21,379 bases of DNA, taken from positions 1-21,379 of the IMG/VR virus record IMGVR_UViG_3300030389_000858. One strand, given 5' to 3'. The notes beneath the pieces are model-generated. The model saw only the letters and a list, made by a program, of their open reading frames with translations. It did not search any database and was not told the origin of the DNA. Made by a program: the position numbers and the translations under genes. Origin of the DNA: a virus. Positions 15,047 to 21,379 of the stretch are shown here, one piece after another (positions within the stretch are counted from its first letter, which is position 1; every line of letters begins with the position of its first letter).

Positions 15047-17066
15047 GCCAATTCGGACCCATTTTTGCCTCTAATAGCAGTGGGACATTGAATGTAATGC
15101 CCCACCTGCCAGCTATCAAACCTGGCAAATCGTCATTTGTTTTTTGTATTGCTTGCAACACAAGTCTTTCCTCATGTGGGTGTACGTCAATCACAATACT
15201 ATCATGCACCGTGTTCACAATACAGGACTTAGCATAGGCCAGTTGTCTGTCTATGTGTAGCAGGGCTAGTGGCACAATGTCTGCTGTGGCAAACGACTGC
15301 ACAGGATAGTTCTTGATCTGCGTAAAGTATGATACACGCCCATTCTCCTGTCGTCGTACATCAGGAAAAGAAAACTGACGACCAGAGGGCGTAGTAATTT
15401 TTTGTGTAGTCAACGCCTCTTTCGCAAGTTCTTGATGCCACTTGGCAATACCCTTATATTTCTCCGTGAAGTGCGTATAATACTGCGCCTCCGCTGGAGT
15501 TCTCCCAAACCCAGTTGCCCCATAAAGAGGAGCAAACGTGTGCGCTTTCGCAGTCTGTCGGTCAGTCGGTTGACCAGCTTCTGTGATAATCTTTGCTGTA
15601 TATGAATGAACATCAAACCCATTAGTTACCTCATCAATTGCTACGGAATCTTGCGACAGGAATGCAGCTACACGAAACTCAAGTTGTGCAAAATCTGCTT
15701 CCATAATCTTGCCCCCATCAAAGCGAGACACAAACACTCTCTTGATAGGGAAGGTGCTACCACGTGGCATGTTCTGCATGTTTGGGTCAGCACCAGAAAA
15801 ACGCCCAGTAGATGTTCGATGTTGCAACAGACGCACATGAAGCTTCTCATCAAACTTTTTGTGTAGCTCAATGCCGTCAATAAAAGAGGACAGGTATGTT
15901 TCCACTGCACTCAGACGACTAACCTTTTCCAGAAACTCTGTAGCTTCTTGCATATTTTTCTGTCGGGCTATTCCCTCAAGAACTTTCAGGCTACCCTTAC
16001 TGGTGGAGAAGCCATTGGCTGACACCCACTTCGCACTTGGCGCAGTAAACTTCAGTCCAGCAACTTCCGGTAGTGTCTGATAAACATATCCTGTCCCAGC
16101 GCAATGAGGACACTTGTTGGGTTTAGCATAAGGCTCTCCATTCTTTTTCGTTCGATACACATTACCTGACCCATTGCATTCAGAGCATTTGACGGCTCGT
16201 GTTTTGTAGACTACATCCGTTTGCTTTCGCACAATGTCTTTGAAGTGTGTGTCCTTCATATATTTGTGTGTTGCGTTGGCCCATACATTTTTATCTTTGG
16301 GTTTGCGCGAGTAGATAACCCACGACAGTTGTTCAGGACTATTCAAATTGATGTGCGTGTCACCCATCAAACGATAAGCCATCTGTCGCAGGTCCATCTT
16401 TAATTTGTGCTTTTCTTCTTCATACTCTCGACGCACTTCGTCTAACTCTATCTTGTCAACGCTGAACCCACGCTGATAGATACGAGCGAGGCATACAGCG
16501 ACCTGGTTGGTCAGGTCTACAGTACCCATCAGTCCGGCGTATTCAGGACTATTAAGTTTTGCGTACTGCAGATCAGCAAGTTGCTGCGTAGCCTCAAGGT
16601 CTGCCACAAGATACTCTGTGAGTTCATCAAGAGGAATATCACTAGTTCTATATCCCTTCTTAAAATACTCCTTGAGAGTGTCTTGTTTTTTCGTATCCAA
16701 CTCATGCCTCTCAGCACACGCCTCCAGAGACAGGGGTTGTTTCAACCCACACTGTAGGATGTACTCAACAAGCATCGTATCAAAGACGGGACCATCATAT
16801 TTAAACCCAGATTCCCACAACCACAGCAAGTCGTGCGCTGCGTTATGGCAGATAAGAACAGTAGCCTCATCCAAGAACATCTGTACACGCTCGTGATAAT
16901 CGTGACCTGACAGATGATCCTTGTGATCAAAAGGGAAGGTCTGACAAACGCCTGTGTCTGTCAGTACCCCCACTTGAACTAAAGAGTTCTCAGGCTCAAA
17001 GGGATCAAGGTGGAGTTTACCCTCCCTCTCTGTAGAGTTGTTTTCTACGTCAAGAGTAAGTTTCAT
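15024..17066 (-). CDS. polA: Family A DNA polymerase with DnaJ-like cysteine insert
   Basis: A 680-residue replicative polymerase. The N-terminal 3'-5' exonuclease has D6 and E8 (LDVEN), N75 and D79 (HNAAHD), and Y152/D156. The polymerase part has motif A with D458 (EADFAQLEFR), motif B with K507, F511 and Y515 (TAKAHTFAPLYG) and motif C with D622 (VHDS). F511 corresponds to E. coli Pol I F762. Between the two lies a zinc-binding-like insert with two C-x2-C-x-G-x-G motifs (C294/C297 and C319/C322), as in the middle domain of DnaJ; a partial DnaJ domain in the polymerase is a known trait of phage HMO-2011. I use the ATG at 17066, which shares a base with the stop of a 29-residue peptide (TAATG); the frame extends to 17117 but that overlaps the peptide gene. 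Confidence 0.93.
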   Translation of the reverse strand: MKLTLDVENNSTEREGKLHLDPFEPENSLVQVGVLTDTGVCQTFPFDHKDHLSGHDYHERVQMFLDEATVLICHNAAHDLLWLWESGFKYDGPVFDTMLVEYILQCGLKQPLSLEACAERHELDTKKQDTLKEYFKKGYRTSDIPLDELTEYLVADLEATQQLADLQYAKLNSPEYAGLMGTVDLTNQVAVCLARIYQRGFSVDKIELDEVRREYEEEKHKLKMDLRQMAYRLMGDTHINLNSPEQLSWVIYSRKPKDKNVWANATHKYMKDTHFKDIVRKQTDVVYKTRAVKCSECNGSGNVYRTKKNGEPYAKPNKCPHCAGTGYVYQTLPEVAGLKFTAPSAKWVSANGFSTSKGSLKVLEGIARQKNMQEATEFLEKVSRLSAVETYLSSFIDGIELHKKFDEKLHVRLLQHRTSTGRFSGADPNMQNMPRGSTFPIKRVFVSRFDGGKIMEADFAQLEFRVAAFLSQDSVAIDEVTNGFDVHSYTAKIITEAGQPTDRQTAKAHTFAPLYGATGFGRTPAEAQYYTHFTEKYKGIAKWHQELAKEALTTQKITTPSGRQFSFPDVRRQENGRVSYFTQIKNYPVQSFATADIVPLALLHIDRQLAYAKSCIVNTVHDSIVIDVHPHEERLVLQAIQKTNDDLPGLIAGRWGITFNVPLLLEAKMGPNWLDTKDVV

Positions 17067-17155
17067 TACTTCAGTCCCGTTGCAGTTGTGCCAGCGTCGA
17101 TAATCGCGACAGCCCAAGCAAACTTAATAACAAATGGTGCTACAAGTGCAAGCAT
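17066..17155 (-). CDS. 29-residue hydrophobic peptide upstream of polymerase
   Basis: An ATG at 17155 follows AAAGGAG with six bases between, an excellent ribosome binding site. The product begins MLALVAPFVIKFAWAVAII and ends GTTATGLK, so it is likely a single membrane segment. Its TAA overlaps the polymerase ATG, making it a candidate leader that couples polymerase translation. Polymerase itself has only a weak ribosome binding site, which supports this reading. Confidence 0.6.
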   Translation of the reverse strand: MLALVAPFVIKFAWAVAIIDAGTTATGLK

Positions 17156-17157
17156 GG

Positions 17158-17388
17158 CTAATCTCCTTTCGTTTCAGTTTCAGATAGTTCCTCCGTAGAC
17201 CAATCAACAATGTCTTCAAGGTCTAGGTCTTCATCCTCTGTGTCGCAGTTACACTCTGCAAGCGCGTCACTAAGAATAGCATTGAGGCCAACAGTCAGCA
17301 CAGCCATGTACGCACTGTTGTCTAATTCAGCGCCAATGAAAACTGACCCGTCCCCATTGTCGATAACTTCAGTAACTTCAATATTCAT
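17158..17388 (-). CDS. Acidic protein of unknown function
   Basis: A 76-residue protein. Residues 1-45 look like a small folded unit (MNIEVTEVIDNGDGSVFIGA, then a hydrophobic helix AVLTVGLNAILSDAL), and the remainder is an Asp/Glu-rich tail with CNC near residues 46-48. The ATG overlaps the helicase stop by four bases (ATGA) and GGAGG lies a few bases upstream. I do not recognise a family. The acidic tail and position between helicase and polymerase allow a replisome accessory role, but nothing proves it. Confidence 0.7.
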   Translation of the reverse strand: MNIEVTEVIDNGDGSVFIGAELDNSAYMAVLTVGLNAILSDALAECNCDTEDEDLDLEDIVDWSTEELSETETKGD

Positions 17389-18608
17389 ACCTCATACCTC
17401 CCTGTCTGGTTGTTAAGATTACAGTGTAGACGACCATGCCAACCCGTCAACTTGTTCTTCACAATGTTGATGTGTCGTTGGGGGTCTTGTGCATCAGAGC
17501 CTTCTAATTGAGGATTAGCTGCAATCAGAAGCATCAAGTCAGCTTCTGCTGCTTTACCAGTCTTTGATCCCTCCATCATGCTCTGATTTAGTATAGTCTT
17601 TCCCTCCGCTTCTGCTGACAACTGCGACATGTAAAACACAGCACAGTCATACTTTTTACCGATCTCACGAGCATGGATTACATTCTTCTTTAGAATTTCA
17701 TCCTGTCGCAAGTTAGATTTCATTGTAGCGAATTTGTCGCCCATGTCAAGAACTAAAATATCTGGGCGATACGTTTTTGCAACGCGCTCTACCCAAGCCA
17801 TGTCCTGACCAATAGAATCATACATCTTAATGTTGTCCCTGACCTCTTCGTAAAGGGCCAAGGCTTGCTCCTTCTTACGCACAAACTCTGTGTCGCTCAT
17901 ACCCACAGCAGCAGTAATGTACCTAGTCCGCACTCGCTCTTGCTTCTCCTCGTTCACAAGAACTACACACTTGGCACCCTGCCTAGCGAACCCGTTTGGT
18001 CCTGCTACCATGCTTGCATGGAAAGAAGTCTTGCCTGTATTTGGACGCGCACCGATCTCAATAAGCTGACCGGCGTCCACACCTGGCACAACTTTTGATA
18101 GCGTCGGTAGATTAAACGCCCACTTATGTTGATCACCGATATATTCAATCGCTGCTTCAAGGCTCATGTCCAACCAATCAAGGTTAAGGTCTGGCGACAA
18201 GTCCTCATTGTACCTAGTCAACAACTCTCTCAGAGGCTCAAGGGTGGCCTCTTCTCCGTTAGAGTACATTACCCCAAGATTGATTATCTCCTTGCCTATA
18301 TGACGCTGAAACAGGCGAGAAACCACATCCGCAGCAACGTCGTTACCCATGACATTCTCTGACTTAATTTTGTGGAACAGACTTGAGTAAGAATGCTCTT
18401 GGGCAGGCGTCATAACAGGAGTGTGTGACATGAAATATGCCGAAACTTCTTCAGGAGTCACAGACCTCTTGTACTGCTGTATCATCTTATCAATGCAACG
18501 TATTATCTTAGTCCCCTCACTCGTGAAGAGTTCGTCGGGGCATCGTGTTGCACGATACTGCCCATGAAAGTCTATGTTCATCAACGAGCGTATCATTTTT
18601 AATTCCAT
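17385..18608 (-). CDS. Replicative DNA helicase, DnaB/T7 gp4 C-terminal type
   Basis: A 407-residue RecA-fold helicase. Walker A is ARPNTGKTS (187-195, K193), a catalytic Glu is likely E220 (VNEE), Walker B is DILVLDMGD (283-291), and the H3-like region has Q329 (MSQLS), followed by GSKTGKAAEADLMLL, matching the DnaB order. The N-terminal 150 residues are helical and contain no primase domain. It unwinds the fork 5' to 3' ahead of the polymerase. The ATG at 18608 overlaps the primase end by 10 bases, so the primase and helicase that are fused in T7 gp4 are two coupled genes here. GAGAG lies five bases upstream. Confidence 0.9.
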   Translation of the reverse strand: MELKMIRSLMNIDFHGQYRATRCPDELFTSEGTKIIRCIDKMIQQYKRSVTPEEVSAYFMSHTPVMTPAQEHSYSSLFHKIKSENVMGNDVAADVVSRLFQRHIGKEIINLGVMYSNGEEATLEPLRELLTRYNEDLSPDLNLDWLDMSLEAAIEYIGDQHKWAFNLPTLSKVVPGVDAGQLIEIGARPNTGKTSFHASMVAGPNGFARQGAKCVVLVNEEKQERVRTRYITAAVGMSDTEFVRKKEQALALYEEVRDNIKMYDSIGQDMAWVERVAKTYRPDILVLDMGDKFATMKSNLRQDEILKKNVIHAREIGKKYDCAVFYMSQLSAEAEGKTILNQSMMEGSKTGKAAEADLMLLIAANPQLEGSDAQDPQRHINIVKNKLTGWHGRLHCNLNNQTGRYEV

Positions 18609-19360
18609 GCCATCTCTCCTAGTCTGTGAATATCATTTGGGTTTCGGTATTTCAAATCCTTCTGCAAATTCAGAATGTGTATATTATCAACGTACAACTC
18701 CAGTTGTTGTGCATGATACGCCGACTTTAGAATGGCATCAGGATCAAGCGCCACTAATATGGTAGAGAACTGCGATAGATACTGCTTGTGAGTATCATTG
18801 AGACTCGTGCCAAGCAGCGCCACCCCAACGCAATTTTTGACTTCTGCTACGACTGCAGCACTAACACAGTCCTCCACCACGACAGCAACAGCGCCACTTC
18901 CACAGGCATAGGGGAGACTGCTAGACCCATACCGTTTCCATTTTGGCTGTCGCTTTGTTAACGCTCTTCCTGTAGCGTCAACAATCTTGTCACCATCTTT
19001 GACGAGAAACACAGCGCGTTCCTCCTTGGCATCCCACATAAGACCCAAATCAATAGCATTCAAGTCCCAAGAGTCTGCCCAATCCCCAACAAACTGATTG
19101 CAGGGTACAATGTATTCTGGTAGCACAAAAGGTTTTTCCTTCTGTCCCTCACGCATCCTGTCCAAGTCATCAATCGTCCACGCCTTTGAGCGTGTACCAC
19201 TAACATCACAAGATGCTTTATAACAATTCCATACGATGCTACCACCAATATTACTGATACTAAAAGTATTCAATCCTCCACACACTGGACAATCGAAACG
19301 CACAGTCTCACCAAATCCGACATCGTACTCGTCTAGTATATTATTTAATGTTGTATACAT
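18599..19360 (-). CDS. DNA primase (zinc-finger plus Toprim-like)
   Basis: A 253-residue primase that would make RNA primers at the fork. A zinc site is visible as C24-x2-C27 and C46-x4-C51 (CPVC and CYKASC). A Toprim-like core follows: E163 in VVVEDCVSA and the D206/D208 pair in VALDPDA. A basic stretch RQPKWKRYG (137-145) may bind template. It is shorter than DnaG and resembles the N-terminal half of T7 gp4. GGAGGAG lies eight bases before the ATG at 19360. The gene is coupled to the helicase by a 10-base overlap, suggesting that the two proteins act as a pair. Confidence 0.87.
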   Translation of the reverse strand: MYTTLNNILDEYDVGFGETVRFDCPVCGGLNTFSISNIGGSIVWNCYKASCDVSGTRSKAWTIDDLDRMREGQKEKPFVLPEYIVPCNQFVGDWADSWDLNAIDLGLMWDAKEERAVFLVKDGDKIVDATGRALTKRQPKWKRYGSSSLPYACGSGAVAVVVEDCVSAAVVAEVKNCVGVALLGTSLNDTHKQYLSQFSTILVALDPDAILKSAYHAQQLELYVDNIHILNLQKDLKYRNPNDIHRLGEMAWN

Positions 19361-19393
19361 AGTATATACTCCTCCTTGTGCGACATCTCATGT

Positions 19394-20266
19394 TCATTTA
19401 CCATGATTCTTTCTCATTGTCAAGGCATAATTTGCACTATCATATGTGTGCTTCATGTATGGCTTGACCGATTGTGGGTTAGCATGTCCTGTTACCGACA
19501 TAATCTGTCCAATACTAACACCTGCATCTACCATTTCTGTCGTGCCAGTACGACGTAGGTCAGATAGTCGCAGGCTTCTTGGCAAACCTGCTGCGTCCAT
19601 CAACTGACGTGCATACTTTGGTAGTTTGTACACAGAGTATGGCTTGTATACGCCGTCAATCGGTTGTGGTCGAGGTGCAACGTAAGATTGAAACCCAAAG
19701 TCGTCATGCTGTTCACGCAACATGGCACATAACTCGTCGGATATAGGCAAGAAAACCTCTGCCCTACGTTTTGACTGTTCAATGTGTACAGTCTGCTTGT
19801 CAAATTGTATAGATTCCCACTTTAGCAAGCGCATGTCACCCAAACGCTGACACCACTCGTATGCCATCTGTGCGATTAGTCCTATGTTGCGTGTGCTGAA
19901 GTCGCTGTATGCGACCTCAAGAAACTTTTGTATGTCACTCTGCGACCAAACGACACGCCTGGCTTTAGTTTCACGGCGCTTTACCTTGTCGAATGGATTG
20001 ACAGTCACAATCTCCATACGCACACCATGATTAAACACAATCTTGGCAGCAGACATGACATGGTTGGCGAAAGACACGCCACGATTACACCATGCGTCAT
20101 ACGCCTTCTTAGCAGACAACGGGGTAATCTTTGACAGGCGTGTCCTTGCAAATTGGTCAGCTGCGACTGTGATATGATAGTCATATTGGCGTTGTGTTTC
20201 TATGCGTAACTCCTTGTATTCTAAGGAAGTTTTATAGTCATCAGCCAAGTCGATGAATGTTTTCAT
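19394..20266 (-). CDS. int: Tyrosine recombinase (phage integrase)
   Basis: A 290-residue tyrosine recombinase. An N-terminal SAM-like core-binding domain (about 1-95) precedes the catalytic domain. Active-site residues visible: R141 (CQRLGDM), K166 (QSKRRAE), R238 (SDLRRTGTTE), H261 (VTGHAN) and nucleophile Y270 (KPYMKHT). The first residue of the usual H-x-x-R box is S235 rather than His, a substitution known in some recombinases. It would insert the phage genome at a host site, commonly a tRNA gene. GAGGG lies five bases before the ATG at 20266. It sits within the replication block, directly before primase. No attP, tRNA-like end or excisionase could be recognised nearby, so lysogeny is possible but unproven. 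Confidence 0.92.
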   Translation of the reverse strand: MKTFIDLADDYKTSLEYKELRIETQRQYDYHITVAADQFARTRLSKITPLSAKKAYDAWCNRGVSFANHVMSAAKIVFNHGVRMEIVTVNPFDKVKRRETKARRVVWSQSDIQKFLEVAYSDFSTRNIGLIAQMAYEWCQRLGDMRLLKWESIQFDKQTVHIEQSKRRAEVFLPISDELCAMLREQHDDFGFQSYVAPRPQPIDGVYKPYSVYKLPKYARQLMDAAGLPRSLRLSDLRRTGTTEMVDAGVSIGQIMSVTGHANPQSVKPYMKHTYDSANYALTMRKNHGK

Positions 20267-20268
20267 GG

Positions 20269-20331
20269 CTACCCTCTCAAGTTTACAATCACAACAATTA
20301 GCACATAAGCCATAAGCAGATCAAGTAACAT
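20269..20331 (-). CDS. 20-residue hydrophobic peptide before integrase
   Basis: An ATG at 20331 shares a base with the preceding TGA (TGATG). The frame encodes 20 residues, nearly all hydrophobic (MLLDLLMAYVLIVVIV), and stops two bases before the integrase ATG, with the integrase ribosome binding site inside its last codons. It could be a coupled leader or a tiny membrane protein; a chance frame cannot be excluded. Confidence 0.4.
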   Translation of the reverse strand: MLLDLLMAYVLIVVIVNLRG

Positions 20332-20486
20332 CAGTCACACGAACTTAGTCGTTGAATCACAGCTACATACGCCTCTAGCTTCTCATCATAGTAAGAACGA
20401 GACAAGCTAGTCATATACCCAAGAGGGTGGTACATAGCAAAGTAATCTTTGATACGTTGATCCAGTTCCTCTTCGGTATATGCCAT
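20331..20486 (-). CDS. 51-residue protein of unknown function
   Basis: The frame is open to 20558, but GAGG lies eight bases before the ATG at 20486, giving a 51-residue product starting MAYTEEELDQRIKDYF. It is acidic at the N terminus, helical and tyrosine-rich, with no known motif. It begins 11 bases after the stop of the 76-residue gene upstream. Unknown function. Confidence 0.6.
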   Translation of the reverse strand: MAYTEEELDQRIKDYFAMYHPLGYMTSLSRSYYDEKLEAYVAVIQRLSSCD

Positions 20487-20497
20487 GAGTTTTACCT

Positions 20498-20728
20498 CTA
20501 CTGCCAATCTGGAATCTCCACTTCGTGATCTACAAGATTGTGCCTGATCTGATACCATGCGTTGTCTACTAGGCGCAGGTCATTGTAGCTGATGTCACAC
20601 AGTTCACTCATTGCAAACCTGATAGGTTGCCACGCTTTCATAAAGTCCATGATAGCTTCCTGTTGATCTTTCGACATAGCCGACCAAGCCTGTGTTGCAT
20701 TCTCTTTACGTTTGTCCCAATCAGTCAT
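20498..20728 (-). CDS. 76-residue helical protein of unknown function
   Basis: Three ATG codons stand in tandem (20734, 20731, 20728); I prefer the third because GGAG then lies seven bases upstream. The product, MTDWDKRKENATQAW and onward, is mostly helical with several Trp residues and ends in an acidic HEVEIPDWQ. It overlaps the upstream acidic peptide gene by eight bases. No family recognised; no membrane segment. Confidence 0.65.
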   Translation of the reverse strand: MTDWDKRKENATQAWSAMSKDQQEAIMDFMKAWQPIRFAMSELCDISYNDLRLVDNAWYQIRHNLVDHEVEIPDWQ

Positions 20729-20837
20729 CATCATTCTCCTCTCGTAATAGTTCTACATCCTCATCGTCAAGTAACATGACGATACTCTCATACCACGGGT
20801 TCTCACCCAGGTCAACCAAAAGTTCGTGTTCATCCAT
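20721..20837 (-). CDS. 38-residue acidic peptide
   Basis: The ATG at 20837 overlaps the stop of the membrane peptide upstream (TGATG), with AAAGGA about ten bases before it. The product is strongly acidic (MDEHELLVDLGENPWYES, ending EENDDD). The frame extends to 20909, but that part lies inside the upstream gene. Small acidic phage proteins often mimic DNA or bind host factors; here this is only a possibility. Confidence 0.55.
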   Translation of the reverse strand: MDEHELLVDLGENPWYESIVMLLDDEDVELLREENDDD

Positions 20838-20980
20838 CAGCAGTATATCCTTTCCATGATTCCGTTGAAAGCATGGTACATCATCCAGCCTAAGAAGGCC
20901 CAACAGCACGCAAGCAGGAATATCTCAATGTCATCGTGCGTGAGGCAATATTCCACAGCTTTGTCCCATAGCTTACTCAT
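20837..20980 (-). CDS. 47-residue single-pass membrane protein
   Basis: The ATG at 20980 follows GGAGG by five bases and overlaps the end of the previous gene by eight. A short charged N terminus (MSKLWDKAVEYCLTHDD) precedes one membrane segment (about residues 18-38, IEIFLLACCWAFLGWMMY). The longer frame to 21067 lies inside the upstream gene. No family recognised. Confidence 0.6.
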   Translation of the reverse strand: MSKLWDKAVEYCLTHDDIEIFLLACCWAFLGWMMYHAFNGIMERIYC

Positions 20981-21254
20981 GCTCACCTCCATTGCCTCTG
21001 CCAAGCCCACCAAAATACTGTGGCCTACGCTTGGCTGTTTCAAATACACCTGCTGTAATGAACACACCAGCTATTAGCAGGGCGTGTAGTGCGGCACTAA
21101 TACCGAACACAACGACAGAACCTACCCACATGCTGAAGATAATACACCACATCCATGCCAGTATCTGCATGACCATGTGCCTTGTATTTGTGTCGGGTAT
21201 GTTGGACAGCGGATTGTATCTACTGTCCATGATTAGTTTGTATGATTTAATCAT
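20973..21254 (-). CDS. Two-segment membrane protein, conserved-looking
   Basis: A 93-residue protein starting at the ATG at 21254, seven bases after GGAG; the frame extends to 21320 without a better start. Residues 1-27 are polar (SRYNPLSNIPDTNTRHM), followed by two hydrophobic segments (about 29-50 and 53-74) and a basic tail ending GRGNGGEHE. I recall similar proteins with the RYNPLSNIP and TRHMVMQ motifs from marine phages of this type, with no known role. It overlaps the partial zinc-binding frame upstream by eight bases. A membrane role in takeover or superinfection exclusion is a guess. Confidence 0.7.
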   Translation of the reverse strand: MIKSYKLIMDSRYNPLSNIPDTNTRHMVMQILAWMWCIIFSMWVGSVVVFGISAALHALLIAGVFITAGVFETAKRRPQYFGGLGRGNGGEHE

Positions 21255-21379
21255 TACTATTCTCCTTTTTTCCACCCAGATACTTGGGTATTCTTTCCTC
21301 AATGCGCTTACCACATACATAACAATACATTTTATCTATCAGATTACGCAATCGTGTGGGTATGTACTGTACACTTTTG
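21247..21379 (-). CDS. Partial gene, C-terminal part of a small CxxC protein
   Basis: An open frame runs from the right window edge to TAA at 21247 and overlaps the next gene by eight bases. The visible 44 residues include YIPTRLRNLIDK, then CYVCG (one C-x2-C pair) and a lysine-rich tail. An in-frame ATG just before the cysteine pair could give a 27-residue product instead. Probably a small zinc-binding protein; the start is not in the window or not decidable. Confidence 0.45.
   Translation of the reverse strand, partial: KSVQYIPTRLRNLIDKMYCYVCGKRIEERIPKYLGGKKENSND

Noticed and set aside
19361-20340. Attachment site or tRNA-like 3' end next to the integrase
   Set aside because: I looked for a T-arm-like GGTTCGA segment and for long direct repeats and saw none; host sequence would be needed.
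1-21379. CRISPR array, insertion sequence, rRNA or tRNA genes
   Set aside because: No regularly spaced repeats, transposase motifs, inverted-repeat ends or tRNA/rRNA signatures were seen on either strand.

Overview
The window looks like part of the genome of a short-tailed (T7-like) marine phage, probably a relative of the HMO-2011 group that infects SAR116, Roseobacter-type and SAR11 bacteria. The evidence is the gene set: a family A DNA polymerase with a DnaJ-like cysteine insert, separate primase and DnaB-type helicase genes, a Cas4/RecB-like exonuclease, T7-type endonuclease I, a monomeric B12-dependent ribonucleotide reductase, a MazG-type pyrophosphohydrolase, and large uncharacterised virion proteins. 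No phage RNA polymerase gene is present here. The group assignment rests on recalled family features, not on a search.

Layout. Bases 1-8190 (+ strand) hold the end of the late module: a small membrane protein, then five tightly packed virion-type genes ending in a 1166-residue putative ejection protein. Bases 8200-21379 (- strand) hold about 25 genes that overlap or nearly touch. In transcription order from the right edge they are: a cluster of tiny, partly membrane-bound unknown proteins; a tyrosine integrase; primase; helicase; an acidic protein; a 29-residue hydrophobic peptide; DNA polymerase; an acidic-tailed putative ssDNA-binding protein; a PD-(D/E)XK exonuclease; a coiled-coil protein; endonuclease I; small unknowns including a DUF3310 protein; ribonucleotide reductase; three small genes; MazG; a membrane protein; endonuclease VII; and an RMF-like protein. 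No gap exceeds about 50 bases, so there is no long gene-free stretch.

How the parts fit. Primase, helicase, polymerase, the putative ssDNA-binding protein, exonuclease and two junction-cutting nucleases form a replication/recombination set. Ribonucleotide reductase, the DUF3310 protein and MazG shape the nucleotide pool. The integrase suggests a capacity for lysogeny, but no attachment site was found.

Regulation. The two blocks converge at about 8195. Each block's intrinsic terminator lies inside the last codons of the opposing gene, and each hairpin has a U-tract in only one direction. A near-consensus sigma70 promoter (TTGACA, 17 bases, TATAAC) lies over the polymerase stop codon and would drive the downstream part of the - strand block with host RNA polymerase. 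Most gene starts have a GGAG-type ribosome binding site or an overlapping stop/start. Several starts were moved from the longest open frame on this basis, and five genes under 60 codons were added.
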